Of a stretch of 23,637 nucleotides of DNA, positions 15,626 through 21,025 are shown piece after piece. Position numbers and translations under genes: made by a program. The stretch spans positions 1-23,637 of the forward strand of contig CAZYMF010000062.1 of assembly GCA_964648215.1 (NCBI GenBank), given 5' to 3'. A model generated the notes under the pieces. It was not told where the DNA came from. It saw only the letters and a program-made list of their open reading frames with translations, and ran no database searches. The stretch comes from CAZYMF01 sp964648215 (GTDB lineage: Bacteria > Desulfobacterota > Binatia > HRBIN30 > JACQVA1). Every line of letters starts with the position of its first letter. Within the stretch, counting starts at the first letter, position 1.

Positions 15626-16137
15626 GCGCCACGCTGTACCTGGTTCGCCACGGCATCGCCGAGGAGCGTGCCGGCAGCGGACGCGATGCCGATCGGCGCC
15701 TGACCGCCGAAGGCATCCGGAAGATGCACGAGGTGGCCGCCGGCCTCGAGCGGCTCGGCGTGCGGCCGGACGCGGTCCTGTCGAGCCCGCTGCGGCGCGC
15801 CCGCGAGACCGCCGCCGTGCTGGTCGAGGTCCTCGCTCCCGATCTCGCGGTCGAGATCTACGCGCCGCTGGCGCCGCCGTGCGACCCGGTGGAGGTGCTG
15901 GCGGGTCTGGGAAAACACCGCGGCGCCCGGCACATCGTGCTGGTGGGGCATCAGCCCGATCTGGGGGAGCTGGCCTCGCAGCTGCTGACCGGGTCGCCGG
16001 CGACGGCGCCGCTGCCCTTCAAGAAGGGCAGCGTGGCAGCCATCGCCATTGGCGCGGTGCCGCCGCGCGCGAACGGGGTGCTGCAGTGGGCGATGACACC
16101 GAAGCAGCTGCGCGCCGTCGCTGAGGCCGACGAATAG
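15622..16137 (+). CDS. sixA: SixA-type phosphohistidine phosphatase
   Basis: The 171-residue protein is a small histidine-phosphatase-superfamily member of the SixA type. Catalytic residues visible are the RHG motif (Arg9-His10-Gly11), Arg57-Arg60 area in SSPLRRARETA, and His110 in VLVGHQPDLGEL. Length and the lack of any extra domain fit SixA, which removes phosphate from histidine residues of phosphorelay proteins such as HPt domains. No phosphorelay genes are in the window. Instead its start overlaps the CYTH-CHAD stop (ATGA), so it is translationally coupled to a protein rich in conserved histidines. Confidence 0.93.
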   Translation: MSATLYLVRHGIAEERAGSGRDADRRLTAEGIRKMHEVAAGLERLGVRPDAVLSSPLRRARETAAVLVEVLAPDLAVEIYAPLAPPCDPVEVLAGLGKHRGARHIVLVGHQPDLGELASQLLTGSPATAPLPFKKGSVAAIAIGAVPPRANGVLQWAMTPKQLRAVAEADE

Positions 16138-16145
16138 AGCCGCCA

Positions 16146-16210
16146 ACACAGGCTGGAAGCCCGTGTCACCAAAAGGCTCCAATCCGGTGGCACTGGCGTC
16201 TTGCCTGTGT
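16146..16210. repeat. Dispersed palindromic repeat (25-bp core), copy 2
   Basis: The arm at 16146-16170 equals copy 1 at 9159-9183 except for one base. Its inverted partner is 16186-16210, with outer ends ACACAGGC/GCCTGTGT perfectly matched and imperfect pairing inside. It lies 8 bp past the sixA stop and could form a 3'-end hairpin on that transcript. Confidence 0.65.
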
Positions 16211-16358
16211 CCGCTTCTCGCATCATCGAGACGCCAGCGCGACCGGCGGCACGGCGAATTCATCTTTCCGTCACCGTCCCGCAACAACGGCCAGCTACTC
16301 TCCGCCGTGCGTGCCGAGAGGGAAGAGCAACCCCCTTGCGCTTCCCCTCTCTCCCCAA

Positions 16359-16380
16359 GGGGGGACCACCCGGTCCCCCC
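16359..16380. other. Strong 9-bp GC hairpin between sixA and the DUF47 gene
   Basis: GGGGGGACC (16359-16367) and GGTCCCCCC (16372-16380) pair perfectly around loop ACCC. A second purine/pyrimidine pair (GAGAGGGAAG around 16316, CTTCCCCTCTC ending near 16352) lies just upstream. No T-run follows directly, so if this ends sixA transcription it is not a classic intrinsic terminator. The 312-bp spacer 16138-16449 otherwise contains the repeat at 16146 and the promoter at 16412, and no gene. Confidence 0.5.
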
Positions 16381-16411
16381 TTCCCCACCTTCGGCTATTT
16401 TGCCCCCCAAC

Positions 16412-16440
16412 TTTACACGTGACCGATCGCTCACTAGTAT
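16412..16440 (+). promoter_or_regulatory. Sigma-70-type promoter giving a nearly leaderless DUF47 transcript
   Basis: TTTACA (16412-16417, five of six matches) and TAGTAT (16435-16440, four of six) are separated by exactly 17 bp. Transcription would start near 16447, only about 3 nt before the ATG at 16450. No Shine-Dalgarno is visible before that ATG, which agrees with leaderless initiation. Confidence 0.6.
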
Positions 16441-16449
16441 CCGCTCGCC

Positions 16450-17079
16450 ATGTTTGCCCGACTGTTTCCGAGCGAGGGGAAAGGGTTCTTCGATTTCTTC
16501 GACCAGCACGCCGCCAAGACCGTCGAGGCCGCCCGGCTGCTGCAAGCCATGCTGGCCAAGCCCGACGACCTTTCCAGTCAGGCGCGGCGCATCAAGGAAA
16601 TCGAGCACGAAGGGGACGGCATCACGCACGAGGCGGTCGCCACCCTGCACAAGACCTTCGTCACGCCCATCGACCGCGGCGACATTCATCGACTGATCAG
16701 CCGCCTCGACGACGTTCTCGACCTGATCGAGGCCACGGCCGAGCGGGTCTGGCTCTACGACCTCAACACCCCCGAACACGATGCGATTCAGCTCGCCGAG
16801 GTGCTGGTTCAGGCCGTGACCCAGGTCAGTCGCGCCATGTCCTGCCTGCGCAACCTCAAGGACCGCGAGGCCCTGCTGCAGATCTGCATGGAGATCAACC
16901 GCTACGAGAACGAGGGCGACACATTGTTGCGGACGGCCCTGGCGCGCCTGTTTCGCGAGCAGACGGACCCGGTCCTGATCGTCAAGTGGAAGGAAATCTA
17001 CGACTTCCTCGAGAACGCGGTCGACCGCTGCGAGGACGTCGCCAACGTGCTCGAGGGCGTCGCTCTCGAGTACGCCTGA
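16450..17079 (+). CDS. DUF47/PhoU-like phosphate transport regulator
   Basis: This 209-residue all-helical protein is of the DUF47 family, PhoU-related proteins that accompany PiT phosphate transporters and are thought to gate or regulate them. PhoU-type metal-binding acidic motifs appear twice: EIEHEGDGITHEA with SRLDDVLDLIEATAE in the first half, and INRYENEGDTLLR with KEIYDFLENAVDRCEDVANVLEGV in the second. Length fits the family. It has its own promoter at 16412 and appears to be translated without a leader. The PiT gene begins 52 bp downstream with no terminator between, so the two are probably one operon. Confidence 0.94.
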   Translation: MFARLFPSEGKGFFDFFDQHAAKTVEAARLLQAMLAKPDDLSSQARRIKEIEHEGDGITHEAVATLHKTFVTPIDRGDIHRLISRLDDVLDLIEATAERVWLYDLNTPEHDAIQLAEVLVQAVTQVSRAMSCLRNLKDREALLQICMEINRYENEGDTLLRTALARLFREQTDPVLIVKWKEIYDFLENAVDRCEDVANVLEGVALEYA

Positions 17080-17131
17080 ACCGTAGCAAGGTTTCGCCGC
17101 AGACGCACCAGACCGACGAAGGGGGGTGGGG

Positions 17132-18136
17132 ATGGCTCTGGCGCTGGTGATCTTTCTCGTCGTCGTGGCGCTGGTGTTCGACTTCATGAACGGGTTCCAC
17201 GACGCCGCCAACTCGGTGGCCACCATCGTGTCGACCCGTGTCCTGAGCCCGCGCCAGGCGGTGCTCTGGGCGGCCTTCTTCAACTTCGTGGCCGCCTTCG
17301 GCTTCGGCGTCGAGGTGGCGGAAACCGTCGGCAAAGGGGTCATCGATCCGAGCGCCGCCACCCCCGCCGTCGTCTTCGCCGGTCTGGCGGCGGCGATCGC
17401 GTGGGACGTCATCACCTGGCTCTACGGCCTGCCGACGAGCTCGTCGCACGCGCTGATCGCGGGCTTCGCCGGTGCCGCCGTCGGTGCGGTCGGCATCGAC
17501 GTCGTCAACGGGTCGGGTCTGACCAAGGTCTTCCTGTTCATCTTCATCTCGCCCGCCGTCGGCCTGGTGATCGGCGTGTCGATGATGACCCTGGTACTGA
17601 CGCTGGTGCGCAATGCGACACCGGCCGGGGTCGACACCACCTTTCGCCGCCTGCAGCTGGTGTCGGCGGCGTTCTACAGTCTCGGGCACGGCACCAACGA
17701 CGCCCAGAAGACGATGGGCGTCATTGCCGTGCTGCTGTTCTCGGCAGGCTACCTCGGCCCGCAGTTCTACGTCCCCATGTGGGTCATCCTCCTCTGCCAC
17801 GCCGCCATCGCGCTCGGCACCATGCTCGGCGGCTGGCGCATCGTGAAGACGATGGGAATGCGCATCACCAAGCTGCAACCGATCGGCGGCTTCTGCGCCG
17901 AGACGGCCGGCGCCGTGACCTTGCTGGGCACGGCGCTCGCCGGCATTCCGGTGAGCACGACACACACCATCACTGGCGCCATCGTCGGCGTCGGCGCCAG
18001 CCGCCGCCTATCCGCCGTCCGCTGGGGGGTGGCGCGCAACGTGGTGTGGGCGTGGATCCTGACCGTCCCCTGCACCGCCGCGATCGCCATCCTGATCATC
18101 GAGCTGCTGCGGCTCATCGGGCTGGTGGCGTCGTAG
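17132..18136 (+). CDS. PiT-family inorganic phosphate transporter
   Basis: The 334-residue, strongly hydrophobic protein is a low-affinity phosphate permease of the PiT family, which moves metal-phosphate or phosphate with H+ or Na+ across the cytoplasmic membrane. The two PiT signature repeats are DFMNGFHDAANSVATIVSTR (17-36) and LGHGTNDAQKTMGVIAVLL (near 185-203). Two inverted halves of TM segments surround them; GAIVGVGASRR occurs near the end. ATG 17132 is preceded by a GGGGGG-rich Shine-Dalgarno; a GTG at 17126 is possible but less likely. Its pairing with the DUF47 gene is the standard genomic context of bacterial PiT transporters. Confidence 0.95.
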   Translation: MALALVIFLVVVALVFDFMNGFHDAANSVATIVSTRVLSPRQAVLWAAFFNFVAAFGFGVEVAETVGKGVIDPSAATPAVVFAGLAAAIAWDVITWLYGLPTSSSHALIAGFAGAAVGAVGIDVVNGSGLTKVFLFIFISPAVGLVIGVSMMTLVLTLVRNATPAGVDTTFRRLQLVSAAFYSLGHGTNDAQKTMGVIAVLLFSAGYLGPQFYVPMWVILLCHAAIALGTMLGGWRIVKTMGMRITKLQPIGGFCAETAGAVTLLGTALAGIPVSTTHTITGAIVGVGASRRLSAVRWGVARNVVWAWILTVPCTAAIAILIIELLRLIGLVAS

Positions 18137-18250
18137 CCGGCGGCGTTCCCGGGGGACGACCGGCCAACACGTTCTCCAACCATCCGGGAGGTAGAGACCC
18201 GCTATCCGATCAAAAGTGCCCCTGGTCATCCCGGGGGCTGATGCATGTCA

Positions 18251-18274
18251 TACCGACCTTCCGACCGTTCGGTA
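18251..18274. promoter_or_regulatory. Dyad possibly serving as an operator before the Rieske operon
   Basis: TACCGA (18251-18256) and TCGGTA (18269-18274) are inverted arms 12 bp apart, about 40 bp before the Rieske start. Such spacing and sequence recall operators of TetR-type repressors, but no regulator gene is in view. I could not find a good sigma-70 promoter in 18137-18311, where a small GCCCC/GGGGC hairpin also occurs near 18217-18235. Confidence 0.3.
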
Positions 18275-18311
18275 GACTGGCGCCTAGTTGAGGGTGTCGG
18301 GAGTCTCGAGC

Positions 18312-18857
18312 ATGAATGGCGAGGTCGTCGAACGGTTGGTGGAGTTATCGCGGCGGGAGCTCATCTCCCGCGGCCTGAGCGCGGCGGGATGGGGGGCCTT
18401 CGGTGTCGTGCTCCTGACGGGCAGCGCGGAGACCGTGGATTTCTTCTTTCCCCGCGTCCTCTTCCACCCGCCGAGCACGTTTCGGGTCGGCCCGCCGGCG
18501 AACTTTCTCAGCCGCGGCGGCGAGCCGGACCGATATGGGGTCATCTTCGTCGACGGCGAATGGAAGGCAGCGCATCGCTTCTTCGTCGTCCGCGAGCGCG
18601 AGCGCATCTACGCCCTCTCCGCCCGCTGCGCCCACCTCGGCTGCACCATCAACTGGTTCGGCGATCTGGACATCTTCAAGTGCCCCTGTCACGGCAGCGA
18701 GTATCACAGTAACGGCAAGAACTTCGCCGGACCGGCACCACGCCCCCTCGACCGTTTTCGCATCAGTCTCAGCGTCGATGGCCAGCTGATCGTCGACACG
18801 AGCATCATCTATGGACCCGAACGCGTCAACGTCGACGGTGCATTCGTCAAGGTTTAG
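18312..18857 (+). CDS. Rieske [2Fe-2S] protein of a cytochrome bc/b6f-type complex
   Basis: The 181-residue protein is the high-potential iron-sulfur subunit that takes the first electron from quinol on the periplasmic side. It starts with a short segment containing SRRELISRG, a twin-arginine-like motif, followed by a hydrophobic anchor (about 22-38). The cluster motifs are CAHLGC (Cys106, His108, Cys111) and CPCHG (Cys124, Cys126, His127), so both ligand pairs and the disulfide Cys are present, followed by the Pro loop GPAPRPLDRF (140-149). Length matches cyanobacterial PetC. ATG 18312 has GGGAG about 8 nt upstream; an in-frame TTG at 18288 is less likely. It is the first gene of the respiratory operon. 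Confidence 0.95.
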   Translation: MNGEVVERLVELSRRELISRGLSAAGWGAFGVVLLTGSAETVDFFFPRVLFHPPSTFRVGPPANFLSRGGEPDRYGVIFVDGEWKAAHRFFVVRERERIYALSARCAHLGCTINWFGDLDIFKCPCHGSEYHSNGKNFAGPAPRPLDRFRISLSVDGQLIVDTSIIYGPERVNVDGAFVKV

Positions 18858-18893
18858 CGGGGCACGCCTCAGCCCTGACGCAGGCACAAGAGA

Positions 18894-18995
18894 ATGGGGA
18901 ACCGGGAACTGGGAATTTGGAATGGAGAACCGGCCAATGTCGTGTTCTTCGTTCACCCGTTCTCCATTCCCGGTTCCCGGTTTCCCATTCTCCAT
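18894..18995. repeat. Purine-rich dispersed repeat, copy C, long hairpin inside the operon
   Basis: Copy C is 18894-18939; the inverted right arm is 18957-18995. The arm end GTTCTCCATTCC pairs perfectly with GGAATGGAGAAC of the left copy, and the outer ends pair imperfectly. The foldable element of about 100 bp fills most of the 159-bp spacer between the Rieske and ferredoxin genes and ends about 20 bp before the ferredoxin start. Confidence 0.7.
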
Positions 18996-19016
18996 TTCAT
19001 TTCCCTTGGGTGAGCC

Positions 19017-19406
19017 TTGAATCCCCAGCAACCACTTCCCGAGTCCAGCGATGGCGCCACGAGGCGACCGGCCGTCGCCACCGAGCGCAAGCGCGGCGGG
19101 CGCTTCAGCGGCCGCCGCGCCAAGAAGCCCAAGGTGTTGGCGATCATCACCGACGCCTGCAGCGGCTGCGCCGGCGCGCCGGTGTGTCAGATCTGCTGCC
19201 CGGTGGACGAGTGCATGCTGCTGCAGGCGGCCGACGACGCTTTTCCGTTCGGTCGCATCTGGGTGGATCCGCTGAAATGCGTCGGCTGCCGCAAGTGTCT
19301 GCGGCAGGGTCCCGAAGACACCCTTCTCGATGGCTGCCCCTGGGACGCCATCGTGATGATCGCAACCCCCGAGTGGGAGGTAAAGCATGGCGAGCTCCCC
19401 TATTGA
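19017..19406 (+). CDS. Bis-[4Fe-4S] ferredoxin-type protein between Rieske and cytochrome b
   Basis: This 129-residue protein has a basic N-terminal extension (RKRGGRFSGRRAKKPK) and ten Cys. The first set is C48-x2-C51-x5-C57-x3-C61-P with extra Cys60 and Cys66; the second is C88-x2-C91-x2-C94-x12-C107-P. This fits two [4Fe-4S] clusters of the 8Fe-ferredoxin fold with crossed ligation, though the spacings are longer than the classic C-x2-C-x2-C-x3-C. No signal peptide or TM segment is seen, so it should be cytoplasmic. The only start I find is TTG 19017 with a poor Shine-Dalgarno; an internal GTG at about 19134 would remove the basic tail. It overlaps cytochrome b by 20 bp, suggesting coupled synthesis with that subunit. 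Confidence 0.85.
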   Translation: MNPQQPLPESSDGATRRPAVATERKRGGRFSGRRAKKPKVLAIITDACSGCAGAPVCQICCPVDECMLLQAADDAFPFGRIWVDPLKCVGCRKCLRQGPEDTLLDGCPWDAIVMIATPEWEVKHGELPY

Positions 19407-20175
19407 GGTCCGCCTCAAGCGTCTCGGCGAGCTCGTGACCTCGTCGCAGATCTACCGGTCGATCTTTCGCCACGGCTACGCCGACTCGGTGCGCCACCGC
19501 GCCCTCGAGGTGACCAGCAACGTCTTTCTCCACCTGCACCCGATCACCATTCCGCGTTCGGCCCTGAAGGTGCGCTTCACCTACTGCCTCGGCGGCCTCA
19601 CCTTCTTCCTCTTCATCGTCGAGACGATCACCGGCGTGCTGCTGATGTTCTACTACCGGCCGGTGCCCGAGTTCGCCTACGTCGACATGAAGACGCTGCA
19701 GTACGCCGTGCAGTTCGGCGAGCCGCTGCGCAACCTGCACCGTTGGGGGGCGCACCTGATGGTGATCTGCGTGATGCTCCACATGCTGCGCGTCTTCCTC
19801 ACCGGCTCGTACCGACCGCCGCGCGAGTTCAACTGGGTGCTCGGTGTCACGCTCCTGGTGTTGACCCTGCTGCTCAGCTTCACCGGCTACCTGCTGCCCT
19901 GGGACCAGCTGGCCTTCTGGGCGGTGACGGTCGGCACCAACATGGCGGCGGCGACGCCGTTCATCGGTGCCGAGGGGCCGTTCCACGGCCTTACCGGAGT
20001 CACCGCCGCCAACGACGTGCGCTTCGTGCTCCTGGGCGACATGCGGGTGGGCTCGAGCGCGATGCTGCGCTTCTACGTCATGCACTGCGTCGCCCTGCCG
20101 CTGGTCGCGGTGATCCTGATGGGGGTGCACTTCTGGCGCGTGCGCAAGGACGGCGGCATCTCGCGGCCGTTGTGA
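19387..20175 (+). CDS. Cytochrome b6-like subunit (N-terminal cytochrome b)
   Basis: The 262-residue membrane protein carries the two b hemes of a quinol-oxidising complex. Heme ligand pairs are His118/His132 (x13) and His233/His248 (x14), the second spacing being the b6f type. Cys67 in FTYCLGGLTFFLF sits in the context of Cys35 of plant/cyanobacterial cytochrome b6, the covalent attachment point of heme ci. LLPWDQLAFWAVTVGTNM also resembles b6 (PWDQIGYWAVKI in my recollection). It ends after the fourth helix, the remainder being a separate gene, again as in b6f. GGGAGG (19375-19380) lies 6 nt before the ATG, within the ferredoxin gene. Confidence 0.94.
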   Translation: MASSPIEVRLKRLGELVTSSQIYRSIFRHGYADSVRHRALEVTSNVFLHLHPITIPRSALKVRFTYCLGGLTFFLFIVETITGVLLMFYYRPVPEFAYVDMKTLQYAVQFGEPLRNLHRWGAHLMVICVMLHMLRVFLTGSYRPPREFNWVLGVTLLVLTLLLSFTGYLLPWDQLAFWAVTVGTNMAAATPFIGAEGPFHGLTGVTAANDVRFVLLGDMRVGSSAMLRFYVMHCVALPLVAVILMGVHFWRVRKDGGISRPL

Positions 20176-20199
20176 GAGAAGAGTCCACCAAGGCCGGAT

Positions 20200-20946
20200 A
20201 TGGAGAAGGTCACGCACAAGATGGTCGCCTCGTCGGCCGACGTCGGGCCGATGCCGACGGGAACCGGCAACGACGTTGCGGTCTTTCCCTACCTCGTCTT
20301 CATCGAGTTCCTCTCGGCGCTGCTGGTGTCGATCGTGCTGCTCGCCTGGTCGCTGCTCATCAACGCGCCCCTGCTCGCCGAAGCCAATCCGGGAACGACG
20401 GAGAACCCGGCCAAGGCACCCTGGTACTTCGTCGGGCTGCAGGAGCTGCTGGTCTACTTCGATCCCTGGATCGCCGGCGTGGCGATCCCGACGCTGATCA
20501 TCGTCGCCTTGATGGCGATCCCCTATCTCGACACCAGCCGCAACGCGGTGGGCCGCTACAGCTGGAGCGAGCGCCGTCTGGTCGTCAGCCACTTCCTGTT
20601 CGGCTTTACCCTGTGGTGGGTGCTGATCGCCATCGGCCAGTTCCTGCGCGGGCCGAACTGGCAGATCTACTGGCCGTGGGAGAGCTGGGCGGTGCAGAAG
20701 AGCGCCGAGGAGCAGCTGTGGAGCTTTCCCTGGTGGGTCGGCCTGCCGGTGCTGGCCGCCTACTTCGGCGCCGGCCTGTGGCTGCCGCGCCGGCGCTGGC
20801 CCTGGCTCTACGAGGGCCTCGGCCGCTCCCGCTACGCGATCGTGCTGACGCTGGCGCTGCTGCTCTACGCGGTGCCGATCAAGATCTTCCTGCGCCTGCT
20901 GTTCGGGGTGAAGTACGTCCTCATCACCCCGTGGTTCAACATCTAG
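20200..20946 (+). CDS. Cytochrome b C-terminal / subunit IV-like protein
   Basis: The 248-residue membrane protein completes the split cytochrome b and should contribute the ef loop of the quinol-oxidation (Qo) site. ENPAKAPWYFVGLQELLVYFDPW (from residue 68) aligns with the PEWY region of subunit IV, but the tetrapeptide reads APWY (73-76), so the usual Glu is absent. A further TM segment lies near 126-142, then a WP-rich segment, and the C-terminal half has at least two more TM segments, the last near 225-240. This makes it longer than the 160-residue plant subunit IV and closer to the longer bacterial forms. It follows the b6-like gene by 24 bp. Confidence 0.92.
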   Translation: MEKVTHKMVASSADVGPMPTGTGNDVAVFPYLVFIEFLSALLVSIVLLAWSLLINAPLLAEANPGTTENPAKAPWYFVGLQELLVYFDPWIAGVAIPTLIIVALMAIPYLDTSRNAVGRYSWSERRLVVSHFLFGFTLWWVLIAIGQFLRGPNWQIYWPWESWAVQKSAEEQLWSFPWWVGLPVLAAYFGAGLWLPRRRWPWLYEGLGRSRYAIVLTLALLLYAVPIKIFLRLLFGVKYVLITPWFNI

Positions 20947-20984
20947 CGAGGCTTCGCTTCAGACCGGGGAGCATGCCGAAGATG

Positions 20985-21025
20985 ATGGACAGCCGGGAAC
21001 GGGGAATTCGGAACGGAGACCTCCC
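20985..21025 (+). repeat. Purine-rich dispersed repeat, copy D, carrying a ribosome binding site
   Basis: CCGGGAACGGGGAATTCGG at 20993-21011 matches the centre of copy C with few changes. The following CGGAG supplies GGAG (21015-21018), 7 nt before the ATG at 21026. There is no inverted right arm. It fills about half of the 79-bp spacer before the octaheme cytochrome gene. Confidence 0.6.

Noticed and set aside
16359..16380. Hairpin as a rho-independent terminator of sixA
   Set aside because: Stem is strong but no T-tract follows; listed only as a hairpin.
15280..17415. 711-codon antisense reading frame across sixA and the DUF47 gene
   Set aside because: It is opposite three well-supported genes and crosses the palindromic repeat; composition is that of a shadow frame.
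18137..18311. Sigma-70 promoter for the Rieske operon
   Set aside because: TAGACT near 18273 could be a -10 but no acceptable -35 sits at the right distance, so no promoter is claimed.
7465..21025. Purine-rich repeats considered as CRISPR repeats or insertion-sequence ends
   Set aside because: Copies are kilobases apart, without spacers, transposase genes or clear target duplications.
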